From Neobacillus terrae (lineage in GTDB: Bacteria; Bacillota; Bacilli; Bacillales; Cytobacillaceae): a stretch of DNA of 64,000 bases. Positions 1-8,189 of the stretch are shown here, one piece after another. The stretch is taken from the NCBI RefSeq assembly GCF_011393025.1, contig NZ_JAAOEO010000003.1, forward strand, positions 1 to 64,000, written 5' to 3'. Under the pieces are notes generated by a model. That model was not told where the DNA came from and ran no database searches. It saw nothing but the letters and a program-made list of their open reading frames with translations. Every line of letters starts with the position of its first letter. Positions within the stretch are counted from its first letter, which is position 1. Both the position numbers and the translations under genes were made by a program.

Positions 1-118
1 TAGCCCCATATCTAACAATGTTTGTAATTTGAGAATCCTCAAAGATGGATGTATAAAAATTCATCGCTTCTTCTGCGTTGCCATCTTGAAACATTAAAAA
101 TGGTGTTACTTTTTCCAT
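1..118 (-). CDS. VOC family protein (PhnB/3-dmu-9_3-mt type), C-terminus outside window
   Basis: The visible 39 N-terminal residues begin MEKVTPFLMFQDGNAEEAM and continue NFYTSIF, the usual opening of the PhnB/3-demethylubiquinone methyltransferase-like branch of the vicinal oxygen chelate superfamily: a beta strand with a xFLxFxG-like motif followed by the EEAMxFY helix. The start is fixed by an AGGAGGTGG ribosome binding site just upstream. The rest of the gene lies left of the window, so metal ligands cannot be checked. Function in this branch is generally unknown (small-molecule binding or resistance-type dioxygenase folds). Confidence 0.75.
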   Translation of the reverse strand, partial: MEKVTPFLMFQDGNAEEAMNFYTSIFEDSQITNIVRYGA

Positions 119-256
119 TTTTATCCACCTCCTAATTTTATGTAATAAATTTATTATAGTTGATTTTCTTGTTGAACTAAACTGCCCGTTTGTTCAAAAA
201 GAAAAACAACGATATTCTAAATTGAACGATCGCTGTCCGAACCAGGTATTAATAAT

Positions 257-1030
257 TTAAATAATTCCATACTTCTTTAATGCATAGTCAATTCCATCTT
301 CACTTGATGGTTTAGTAACAAAGTCTGCAACATTTTTCAATTTTTCGTTTCCATTCCCCATTGCTATACCTAACCCTACTAATTCCAACATATCAATATC
401 ATTTTCGCCGTCACCAAATGCGATAGCTTGCGATTTATTGATACCAAAGAATTCTAAAGTTTTCATTATAGCTAAAGATTTTGAAACATCCTCCTGCAAA
501 ACATTTAACACATAAGGATGCCATCTTTTAAATGTTAGTTGTGGAAACTTTAGTTTATACTTCTCAACTGCTTCATCATTTGCAAACAAACACAATAAAA
601 ATATGTCTTCATTATGAATTAGATGATTAGTTTCAGGATACTCATCTAGAGACAAAGTTTCCTTTAAAGCTTTTAAGATTTCCTCCTCTGTTACGCCATT
701 CATACTGAATCCTTCTGTATAGAATGACAAACCGTTATTCTCTAATTTGGCAAATTCCATAACTTCTTTAATAATACTTTTATTCATTGGTACTTTATGT
801 ATAACTTTCTGAATGTGCTTCACGTACCCACCATTTGCTGTTATAAATGTTTCTATACCTAATTCTTGCAGCTCATTACACATTGAAAGTGGTCTTCCTG
901 TTGCAGCCACAACTTTCAGCCCTCTGCTTTTCAAAGTTTTTATAGCTTCAATTGTAGATATAGGAATACTGCCATCTTTGTGATTTGTAATAGTCCCATC
1001 AACATCGAAAAAAACAATTTTATAACTCAT
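257..1030 (-). CDS. Cof-type HAD superfamily phosphatase
   Basis: A 257-residue soluble haloacid-dehalogenase phosphatase of the Cof/YkrA type. The N-terminus MSYKIVFFDVDGT carries motif I with the nucleophile Asp9 and acid Asp11. Motif II is the Thr in VVAATGRP, and motif IV reads AFGDGENDIDML near residue 205. The C2-type cap lies between them. Such enzymes hydrolyse small phosphorylated metabolites (sugar phosphates, FMN, PLP); the substrate cannot be read from sequence. The open frame extends 38 codons further upstream, but the start at MSYK is preferred because an AAGGGAG ribosome binding site precedes it and family members begin there. It stands alone between intergenic regions carrying a short dispersed repeat. 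Confidence 0.85.
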   Translation of the reverse strand: MSYKIVFFDVDGTITNHKDGSIPISTIEAIKTLKSRGLKVVAATGRPLSMCNELQELGIETFITANGGYVKHIQKVIHKVPMNKSIIKEVMEFAKLENNGLSFYTEGFSMNGVTEEEILKALKETLSLDEYPETNHLIHNEDIFLLCLFANDEAVEKYKLKFPQLTFKRWHPYVLNVLQEDVSKSLAIMKTLEFFGINKSQAIAFGDGENDIDMLELVGLGIAMGNGNEKLKNVADFVTKPSSEDGIDYALKKYGII

Positions 1031-1145
1031 AAAGAACTCCCTTAATATAGTTCCAATAAAAGTAAATACTTTTCTAATATTCGACCTCCGAACAGAGAAT
1101 CCTTCTTCAGCTAACCTGCCCCGTTTGTTTAATAACAAATTCAAT

Positions 1146-1180
1146 AAAAAAGTGCGAGAATCCTACCTGAATCATCGCAC
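1146..1180 (-). terminator. Rho-independent terminator of the DUF3953 gene
   Basis: On the minus strand GTGCGA and TCGCAC form a stem (1175-1180 with 1152-1157) followed at once by TTTTTT (1146-1151), four bases past the DUF3953 stop codon. The element lies inside a larger imperfect inverted repeat (AGCTAACC at about 1112 and GGTTAGCT at about 1183), so it may be part of a dispersed repeat that supplies a terminator. Confidence 0.65.
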
Positions 1181-1183
1181 CGG

Positions 1184-1432
1184 TTAGCTGAATAAGGTTT
1201 TAACAATAGTTGTAATTAGCATAAAACTTCCCACAAAGAAATAAAAGTAGCCCATTTCCTTAGGTTGGTTTTTATATTTAGCAATATCCAAACCTTGCAA
1301 AAAAAATAAAACAGACATTAATGTAAACATAATTGTAAGTAAATCTGTATTACTGAAAAAGCTATATAGGGATAGAATGAAACAAACTACTGCAATTAAA
1401 AGACGTAACCCAAAAAGCCCTTTAGATTTCAT
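1184..1432 (-). CDS. Small membrane protein, DUF3953-like
   Basis: An 82-residue protein with three hydrophobic segments: LRLLIAVVCFILSLYSFF (about 9-27), LLTIMFTLMSVLFFLQGL (about 31-48) and YFYFFVGSFMLITTIVKT (about 62-79). A short polar linker (KYKNQPKEM) precedes the last segment. Length, topology and the L-G-L-D/E pattern after the second helix match the DUF3953 family common in Bacillus. No biochemical function is known. The start is supported by GGAGAGGGG directly upstream. It is a single-gene unit with its own terminator. Confidence 0.6.
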   Translation of the reverse strand: MKSKGLFGLRLLIAVVCFILSLYSFFSNTDLLTIMFTLMSVLFFLQGLDIAKYKNQPKEMGYFYFFVGSFMLITTIVKTLFS

Positions 1433-1697
1433 TATCCCCTCTCCTTTACTTTCATTAGGAATGATTAATTTGTTTTCAAATTATAATTCCATTTTTTGAT
1501 ATTTATACCTTTTCTTATTTAATATGTTGTTCCGAGGATTTTTCAGGAAAATTAATAACCTATTCTTTTTTCACTAGCCTGCCTCGTTTGTTCAAGAGGG
1601 TTCACTTTCTTGAACATTTTAATGCATTTATTAAGTCTATAATTCTATAACTTTGGCAATAATTCCACTTAGAAGCTATATAAGAGGAGGAATTCAC

Positions 1698-2538
1698 TTG
1701 TTATTATCTGAAGCTTGGAATACGTACGAAGCAAATAAACGAATTGAGGGTTTCTCTCCTTATACACTAAAAGCCTATGGAATACAGGCTAGGCTGCTAA
1801 CACGTTATTTCAATGATTCCAACATAATTACTTTAAATACACATAATCTCAAAGATTTTCTGGCGAAAACAGGGAAGAACTTAAAACCCTCAAGTTTGGC
1901 ACACAGAATCCGATTCATGAAGTCATTGTTCCGGTGGTGCCACGAGGAAGGTCATATATCCTTTAATCCAGCTGCGAAGATAAAAGAACCAAAAAGCGGA
2001 AAGAGAATCCCCGAAGTTTCTAACCGAAAAGGAGATTGAATTTTTAAGGGAGGCTTGTACTAGCCCTATAGAGAAGGCCCTATTTGAATTTATGTTTTCT
2101 ACAGGATGTAGGATAGGAGAGATTGCTTCACTTGATTCTCATTTCATTAATTGGTCTAATCGCTCAGTAATCGTTAGAGGAAAAGGAGATAAGGAAAGGG
2201 AGGTCTATTTTAATATAAGAGCTGAAATCTGGCTAAAGCGATACATAGAGGGACGTCTTGATAAGGATCCAGCCTTATTTGTAACAGAACGGAGTCCTCA
2301 CAGAATGAGCATTGCCCAATTGAGATATGTGATCAAGCGAATATCAGGTCGTGCTCGTATCAACAAGGAAATTCATCCCCATCAACTTAGACACAGCTAT
2401 GCCACCCACTTACTAAATAATGGAGCACCTGTTGAGGTAATCCAAAGTCTTTTGGGCCGTGAAAAAAGTGAAACCACTCGTATTTATGCTCAACTAAGTG
2501 GGAGGCTGAGACAGGAATTTTATCAAAAATTTTTCTAA
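1698..2538 (+). pseudogene. Tyrosine recombinase (XerC/D-like integrase), frameshifted
   Basis: Two reading frames together encode one XerC/D-like recombinase. The first part holds the SAM-like core-binding domain (SEAWNTYEANKRIEGFSPYT to PKSGKRIP). The second holds the catalytic domain with Arg in TGCRIGE, Lys in RGKGDKERE, HQLRH, and Tyr in TTRIYAQ. They join if one surplus base in the CCCCG run at 2009-2013 is skipped, giving ...RIPKFLTEKEIEFLREAC. The usual LLGH motif reads LLGR, so the second catalytic His is replaced by Arg (CGT for CAT) as well. A TTG start at 1698 is preferred because AGGAGG lies just upstream. With both defects the gene is probably dead. It lies next to other mobile DNA (tniQ-like gene), and relatives act in integration or resolution of mobile elements. 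Confidence 0.8.
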
Positions 2539-3028
2539 CTAAAATGAAATATCTTGCAACTTGTACTTTAATTTATATCCAACAGTTCTTTTTAGTTTTT
2601 ACCCTGAATTAGCAGGAAACCCATAAAAAGCACAGAATATCCCTGTAATTCGTGTTAATAGAAGTTATGCCTGGTTCATGAAACAAATAAAAACCCCTAA
2701 ACACTTTCTTGTCTGTTAAATCAAATCATGGCGTAATGAGAGCAGTATACAAATGATTCGGAAACAGCAAGGTAGACATACAAGTAAGCAAACGGTTAAT
2801 TAAATTGCGCTTGTTGCTTCCAGAAGAATAATAGAAAATATTTATCAAAAAAAGACCTTTACTAAATGATTCGATAAAAGCTATGATTTTTTTCGGCTGG
2901 AAAATTGTTTGACCTTCATTATAAAAGAATATTAAGTATTGCTCAGCAGGAATTGTCAAAAAGAATGTACTGATTAGCTGATAAGCTATATTTCTCAGCA
3001 ATCCCTTATCTTAAGTAACATCAAGAAA
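2539..3028. other. AT-rich stretch without a recognisable gene
   Basis: The 490 bases between the broken recombinase and the TniQ-like gene hold only a 91-codon frame on the minus strand (2726-3001, TTG start, no ribosome binding site, no recognisable domain). I see no inverted repeat matching the putative transposon end at 5091-5161. The stretch looks like eroded mobile-element sequence. Confidence 0.4.
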
Positions 3029-5029
3029 TTAATATTCTTGTTTTATAGGGTCAAAATAATTGTCGTTATTAACTAAATTGTACATTTTCCTAATAGTTAA
3101 TTCTGTTCCCTCTACCTGGACAATGTAATTATCAATTTCCTCTTTTAAATACAAATATTGATTCCCACCGTCAACTCTTGGCCCAGAAAGGGCTACAATA
3201 TTATTATTTAATAGTTTTTGATACAAACTTTTTGAATTAGTGTTTAACTGTTTAGCCACAACCGATAAGGGTACATATGTTTTAAGAAAGCGTTTAAACT
3301 CTTGTTTTGTGGACTTAAATTCATTTGTCTCTCCTACCTCATATACCAAAAATCCTTTTTTCATCCAATCGGCAATATTTTCTCTTTTTACTCCAGTTAT
3401 TTTTACCATTTCCCTTATAGTTGCATATTTATTGTCCTCTTCTGTACTCAATTTCAAAAAATAGTTACGAACCTCATCTCTTAAGAACCCTAGTTGATTT
3501 AAACCTTCTCCCTTGCCAAGTCTCATAGGCTTTATATCATTCTCTAAGATTCCTTTCACTAATTGTCCCAGTCCAGATTTTAAATTTCCAGCGATCTTAA
3601 GGGCTATTCTGAAAGTAATTAAATTATTTTTATTCAAATATAAAGCATTTGAAGGAACTTTTTTAAGTATTTCTTCTAAGAGCTCATATACGCTCTCTTT
3701 AGAATATCGATAGGAGTGATATCCATCAATTTTAGGCCCTCTTATAGCTTTAATAAACTCATATTTCCGGAGTTCATGCAACCTTCTATCAAACACATCA
3801 AGAAATTTACTTGTTTCTTTTGTAGAAAAAGTATCCTCTATTCTTTGTTTATATTTCTCAACGCTTATTTTTTCAACTAAAATTAACGAGGTATTACCCC
3901 TTTTCTTAATAAACCCTTTAAAAATCCCTTTGTTGACATATTTTTTAACAGTTTCTACTGGAATACCGTACAATTTCCATACGTCAGATGCAGAAAGATA
4001 TTTTTTATTTAAACTCTTTGATGAAGCTTTTCTCAAAATAGCAATATATCCGCCGTCCCATCTATTTGCTAAGTACTCATCAAATTCATCAATTATAAAC
4101 TTTGTGTTTTCAGTATCTAAATGTTTATACAAAGCGGTATAAAAATATCCAAAGCTGTTTTCAATTGAACTGTCATCTTCAAGCTTTAGTGCAGACTCTT
4201 GGATATCATCAACAAATTTTATAAAATTTATTGGCCAATTACTAAATATTTTGTATACGTTTGAAAACAGTTGATGTATTTCTTGATTACTTAATGATTT
4301 GCCAATATATTTATTTCTCAATTTCCATTTCTCATTTTTTGATAGGAACCAAGAGAAAAATACTAGCACTTCAAATAAATCAAAAAGGTTTAAATTTATA
4401 AGGGGATTTTGGTGCATTTGACCTAAATATTTTTTGCTTGATTTACTAAACAAAATGCTAATCGGGCTTTCCATAATTGTAATATCTTTAGATGGGATTT
4501 CAGATAAGAGTTGGCCACATAAACATTCTAAAACTTTTGAGCGAGACCAAGAAAGTTCCATTCCACATTTCGGACATCTATCAATAAGAATTGTTTGATG
4601 TTTTAAACAAGCTGAAACAGGCACCAAGTCCCAAGCTTTCCTATAATATGCAGTCTCTGCTAAACATTTTGGACAAATTTTTGTTTTCGTGGTATGTATG
4701 GCTTGACGTGGAATTGGTTGATTTCTGTATTGGAAAAAAGGTGAATTGGTATCATTGGAGGCAAACGTTAATTCCACCAAATCATCTAAAGAGCAGTTTA
4801 TAAGTTCACTTAGTTTTTGCATATTATCATTTAAAGGATTCAATAAATTCCCATTTTTACTTCTCCCTTTTAAAATTTCCCACAAGTTTGACAAAAGATA
4901 GATATCACTTATCTTTTCGTAAAAATTTGCTTCAGTTAATCTTAATATGTATCCTGCCAAGCTTTCGTCGTCAAATGGCTTTGGAGTCATTAATAAACTT
5001 CTACACTTACTCATGTAACCAACCACCAT
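3029..5029 (-). CDS. TniQ/TnsD-family transposition targeting protein
   Basis: A 666-residue protein with the N-terminal TniQ signature: the opening PFDDESLAGYILRL is the classic start of the fold, followed by zinc-ligand clusters C119-x2-C122, C141-x2-H144, C152-x2-C155 and C169-x-C171. The remainder contains about four winged/MerR-like helix-turn-helix units (for example YLSASDVWKLYGIPVETVKK, FSTKETSKFLDVF, TIREMVKITGVKRENIADWM, PLSVVAKQLNTNSKSLYQKL), as expected of a long TnsD-like target-site DNA reader. In Tn7-like elements TniQ/TnsD links the attachment site to the AAA+ regulator TnsC; no TnsA, TnsB or TnsC is present here, so the gene looks orphaned. ATG at 5029 has GAAGAGG very close; ATG at 5014 (MSKCRSLL) is an alternative. 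Composition is distinctly AT-rich compared with the minJ side. Confidence 0.75.
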   Translation of the reverse strand: MVVGYMSKCRSLLMTPKPFDDESLAGYILRLTEANFYEKISDIYLLSNLWEILKGRSKNGNLLNPLNDNMQKLSELINCSLDDLVELTFASNDTNSPFFQYRNQPIPRQAIHTTKTKICPKCLAETAYYRKAWDLVPVSACLKHQTILIDRCPKCGMELSWSRSKVLECLCGQLLSEIPSKDITIMESPISILFSKSSKKYLGQMHQNPLINLNLFDLFEVLVFFSWFLSKNEKWKLRNKYIGKSLSNQEIHQLFSNVYKIFSNWPINFIKFVDDIQESALKLEDDSSIENSFGYFYTALYKHLDTENTKFIIDEFDEYLANRWDGGYIAILRKASSKSLNKKYLSASDVWKLYGIPVETVKKYVNKGIFKGFIKKRGNTSLILVEKISVEKYKQRIEDTFSTKETSKFLDVFDRRLHELRKYEFIKAIRGPKIDGYHSYRYSKESVYELLEEILKKVPSNALYLNKNNLITFRIALKIAGNLKSGLGQLVKGILENDIKPMRLGKGEGLNQLGFLRDEVRNYFLKLSTEEDNKYATIREMVKITGVKRENIADWMKKGFLVYEVGETNEFKSTKQEFKRFLKTYVPLSVVAKQLNTNSKSLYQKLLNNNIVALSGPRVDGGNQYLYLKEEIDNYIVQVEGTELTIRKMYNLVNNDNYFDPIKQEY

Positions 5030-5046
5030 CCTCTTCTATAAAGAAT

Positions 5047-5075
5047 AACGCCTTAAAGAAATCCTTAAAGGCGTT
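5047..5075. promoter_or_regulatory. Hairpin upstream of the TniQ-like gene
   Basis: AACGCCTT (5047-5054) and AAGGCGTT (5068-5075) form a perfect 8-bp stem with a 13-base loop, 18 bases upstream of the TniQ-like start codon. There is no T-run on the minus strand, so it is not a standard terminator. It could be an operator or a leader structure. Confidence 0.35.
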
Positions 5076-5090
5076 ACGTTTTGTCCAGAT

Positions 5091-5161
5091 CATTCTAATT
5101 AATTGTGAAATTTGATTCTAAGTTATTATGAAAAGATTCTAACTAATTATGAATAATCACA
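5091..5161 (-). repeat. Three ~18-bp direct repeats, putative Tn7-like transposon end
   Basis: Three copies of gATTCTAAnTwATTrTGA stand at 5091-5108, 5114-5131 and 5135-5152, with 23- and 21-bp spacing. On the minus strand the block begins TGTGATTATTCATAATTAG at 5161, one base after the minJ stop codon. Tn7-like ends start with TG(T) and carry several ~20-bp TnsB-binding repeats, so this fits an element end inserted just downstream of minJ and explains the neighbouring tniQ-like gene. The partner end was not found in the window. Confidence 0.5.
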
Positions 5162-5162
5162 A

Positions 5163-6368
5163 TTACTGAACTTTCTCCAATAGCTTCCGTTCTTCCAGTA
5201 CGAACAGGATTCCAAGCTCATAATGATCGCCTTCATATAAAGCCCTTTGCACAAAACGGATTTGCCCGTTTGTATCAATAACCTCAAGCTTGCAGTGAGC
5301 ACGGTTTTTCTGAAGGGCTTCATAAAAGCTTTGTTCATCCCGCACGTTTACTCCATTAACCTTGGTAACCAGTTCACCCACCTGAAGCGCCATTTTATGT
5401 GCTGGGCTGTTTGGGATGATCCCCAAAATCATCAGGCCATGATTCTTTTTCGAAAAATAAAAAGGCAGATTTTCATCCTTCACTCTCTGGATCAATGCTA
5501 ATAGTTCTCTTCCTATTACAGCAACCGAAACCGCCACTATGGATATAACAGGATACCAATACCCTGCAATAGATATGAGCAATGTGAGTACTCCCAAAGC
5601 TATAACTCTCTTACCCTGTGTTTGTACAGCTTCTTTTGGAAGCATCCCCTGTATCTGCTGATTGAAACCAATAGCAAAGGGAACTAAAAGAAGGGAAAAT
5701 TTATGTTCACCAAGAGAGAAAACAGGCCACCAATCAAAAGGCAGATGAAGCACATTTCCTGGTATTAGCATAAATATTGGCAGAATCCAAAGGCGTTTAA
5801 CCTCATGAACACCGACACGCTGCCCTCTCTTACTAGTTATTAGCTTAGGGGAAGTTCCATAGCTTCCATTTTTAAAAATAAGAATACCTTCAGCTATTAA
5901 TAACAGAGCCAATATAATGGCCACAGAAGGATAAATAACCTTGTCCGCCTCAGCGAAAGACTTCGTAAAAACAGGAATATTCCATTTGTTTTCTGAGATA
6001 ATTATTAAGGCAAAAAATGCTGTCCCTACTGCATAAGCAGGAGCCATTAGCCTTAGACTAGCTGTTAGATTTAAAAGAAGTGTAAATACAGCAATCAGTA
6101 ATATTGCTGCAAATGGCACTGCAATTCCTGCTGCTAAAACTATAACCGATAAAACCAATCCTATTAATACTCCAAGAGGAAAAAGCTGTCTCAATTCAAA
6201 GTACGCATCAAACGCCCGAACATGAAAGTTCTTCCGTTCCCGTTTTACCCTAGCGGCTCCCAGTATTCCAGCAAAAACGATTAAATAATACAAAACGGGA
6301 TGCAGAAACATTCTGCCTGTCCCTTTTACTATTTCTACAAGCCAATCCTGCAGCAATCCCGCCACCAA
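5163..6368 (-). CDS. minJ: Cell-division topological determinant MinJ
   Basis: A 401-residue polytopic membrane protein with a C-terminal PDZ domain, matching B. subtilis MinJ (about 397 residues) in length, architecture and position downstream of ctpB. Several hydrophobic helices fill residues about 20-300 (YYLIVFAGILGAA, GVLIGLVLSVIVLAAG, IILALLLIAEGIL, VALGVLTLLISIAGYW). The PDZ part begins near GLMILGIIPNSPAHKMALQ and continues GELVTKVNGVNV. MinJ bridges DivIVA to MinCD so that division is blocked near the poles. swrA, which lies between ctpB and minJ in B. subtilis, is absent. The 3' end abuts the putative transposon end. Confidence 0.85.
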   Translation of the reverse strand: MVAGLLQDWLVEIVKGTGRMFLHPVLYYLIVFAGILGAARVKRERKNFHVRAFDAYFELRQLFPLGVLIGLVLSVIVLAAGIAVPFAAILLIAVFTLLLNLTASLRLMAPAYAVGTAFFALIIISENKWNIPVFTKSFAEADKVIYPSVAIILALLLIAEGILIFKNGSYGTSPKLITSKRGQRVGVHEVKRLWILPIFMLIPGNVLHLPFDWWPVFSLGEHKFSLLLVPFAIGFNQQIQGMLPKEAVQTQGKRVIALGVLTLLISIAGYWYPVISIVAVSVAVIGRELLALIQRVKDENLPFYFSKKNHGLMILGIIPNSPAHKMALQVGELVTKVNGVNVRDEQSFYEALQKNRAHCKLEVIDTNGQIRFVQRALYEGDHYELGILFVLEERKLLEKVQ

Positions 6369-6484
6369 CCTCTAACTTGAATTTTTAAAATAGCAGGCAC
6401 TTTTGCCGGCTACTTCGCTTTATCTTATTCTATCAAAATGCTTTAATAAAACCTATTGATTGTTATAGAAAACAAAAAGAAAAA

Positions 6485-6501
6485 GCAGGAAAAACTCCTG
6501 C
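6485..6501 (-). terminator. Terminator of ctpB
   Basis: GCAGGA and TCCTGC pair around an AAAAC loop. On the minus strand the stem is followed by a TTTTTCTTTTTG tract, 22 bases after the ctpB stop codon. Confidence 0.75.
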
Positions 6502-6522
6502 CTCTTCTAAAACTATTATTTT

Positions 6523-7974
6523 CTATTTGGATACAAGCTTCAAAGCTGTTTTCAGCTGAAGATCATTCTTCTCTTTTTTCATCTCGGCTCTGACTTCATC
6601 TTCAAGCTTTATAGCTGTTTTCGGGCCTATCTCTCCGGTAGGCTTAAGACCATTTTCCTGCTGGAACGCTTTAACTGCTTTTTCTGTTTCCACGCTAAAA
6701 TAGCCATCGGTCCGGCCTGGTGCAAAACCAAGTCCCTTTAGAATTTGCTGGGCGTTTTTAACCTGTTCGTTATTCATATCCTGTTCAAGCTTTTTATCCA
6801 CTTCAAGAGGGTGAGTATCAAAAATTTTTGGCTGTTGGACCTTTACTGTTGGTTCAATTCCCTTTTTATGAATCCAGTTTCCGTCCGGTGTTAGCCACTT
6901 AAATAATGTTAATTTAATATTGCTGCCGTCACCCATAGGGACTGCCTGCTGTACTGTTCCTTTACCGAAGGTTTTTTCCCCTACAAGCGGATAGTGCTCC
7001 GCTTCCTTTAGGGCACCCGCCAGGATTTCAGATGCAGACGCACTTCCTTGGTCTACCAGAACCGCGACCGGATAGGCCTTTTCTTTTTTCAGGGTAGTAA
7101 AATATCGGTCTTTTTGACCATTCCTTTTTTCAATTTGCACCATTGGCTTTTCATCTGTTACCAGTTCGCGCATTATTTCTTCAACACTTGAAAGAAGGCC
7201 ACCAGGGTTGCCTCGAACATCGAGCACAAGCCCTTTAATATCTTCATCCTCAAGCTTTCCTAACTGTTTTTTGAAATCAGCAGATGTGTTCTCCGAAAAT
7301 GAAGTAATTTGGATATAACCGATTTTCTTTCCATTCACTTCTTTAATTTTAGAATGAACGGTTTCCAATGGAATCTCATCCCTTTTAACACTGATTCCGA
7401 TGGGATTAGTTACACTTTTACGTTTTATTTCAAGCTTTACTGAAGTACCTTTCTTACCCCGGATTTTTAATGTTGCCTGGGTAAGATCGAGGCCATCAAG
7501 GCTCTGCCCGTCCACCTTTAAAATTTCATCATTAGGCTTTAAGCCTGCTTTTTCAGCGGGTGAATTTTTAAATGGGGAAATAATAACAATCTTTCCATCC
7601 ACCTTACCCACCTCCGCTCCAATTCCTTCAAAGGTAGAATCTAGTGCCTGGTTAAATTGATTGGCAGTTTCTTTATCCATATAAACGGAATAAGGATCCT
7701 TCAGTGTAGCGAGCATTCCCTGGATAGCTCCTTCTGTCAGCTGTTCACGGTCAACCTTTTCAACGTACCTGCTTAAGATGAGTTCATATGCCTGAGTTAC
7801 TTTATCAAGATTTTCCGTATCTGTCTGCTTACTTTGTGGCAGCTTATCGCTTTGTACAACAGCATTATTTAATGCAGTTGCCTCTGTCTCCGTCCACTTT
7901 ATCCCTGCGTAGGTTCCACCTGCACCTGCCAGCATGGAACCTGTCATCATCAGGGTAATCCATTTTCGACTCAT
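6523..7974 (-). CDS. ctpB: S41 carboxy-terminal processing protease CtpB
   Basis: A 483-residue secreted or membrane-tethered serine protease. Domains in order: N-terminal signal anchor (MTGSMLAGAGGTYAGI, about 10-25), cap helices, PDZ (about 118-190, FEGIGAEV...SPAEKAGLKPNDEILKV), S41 catalytic core with GSASASE (310-316, nucleophile) and the general base Lys338 in KTFGKGT, and a C-terminal peptidoglycan-binding domain (about 414-470, ILKGLGFAPGRTDGYFS). In B. subtilis CtpB cleaves SpoIVFA between mother cell and forespore to activate pro-SigK processing, so the gene points to a sporulating host. Synteny with minJ and ftsEX supports CtpB over the paralogue CtpA. The upstream ribosome binding site is GGAGGATGG. 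Confidence 0.9.
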   Translation of the reverse strand: MSRKWITLMMTGSMLAGAGGTYAGIKWTETEATALNNAVVQSDKLPQSKQTDTENLDKVTQAYELILSRYVEKVDREQLTEGAIQGMLATLKDPYSVYMDKETANQFNQALDSTFEGIGAEVGKVDGKIVIISPFKNSPAEKAGLKPNDEILKVDGQSLDGLDLTQATLKIRGKKGTSVKLEIKRKSVTNPIGISVKRDEIPLETVHSKIKEVNGKKIGYIQITSFSENTSADFKKQLGKLEDEDIKGLVLDVRGNPGGLLSSVEEIMRELVTDEKPMVQIEKRNGQKDRYFTTLKKEKAYPVAVLVDQGSASASEILAGALKEAEHYPLVGEKTFGKGTVQQAVPMGDGSNIKLTLFKWLTPDGNWIHKKGIEPTVKVQQPKIFDTHPLEVDKKLEQDMNNEQVKNAQQILKGLGFAPGRTDGYFSVETEKAVKAFQQENGLKPTGEIGPKTAIKLEDEVRAEMKKEKNDLQLKTALKLVSK

Positions 7975-8155
7975 TCTCCATCCTCCTTTTTAAACTCCTG
8001 TTTAAATAATAAAAAGCATCAGCCGAAAAATGCGATGCCTGGTTACTAACATATATGTAAAAAGGGGACGAGTTATGAGAACTTTCATCTTTTGTATCTT
8101 TCTGGAAATCTTAATTTATAGTTTTTTATTTTGATAAACTTGGGTAAATAAAAAA

Positions 8156-8177
8156 GGAAGAAGCAAATGCTTCTTCC
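8156..8177 (-). terminator. Terminator of the M23 peptidase gene
   Basis: GGAAGAAG and CTTCTTCC form an 8-bp stem with a short CAAATG loop. On the minus strand it is followed by TTTTTTATTTAC, 12 bases after the stop codon. Confidence 0.85.
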
Positions 8178-8189
8178 TGAGGTTACCTA

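Noticed and set aside
2726-3001. 91-codon minus-strand frame between the recombinase and the tniQ-like gene
   Set aside because: TTG start, no ribosome binding site, no domain; composition like surrounding non-coding sequence.
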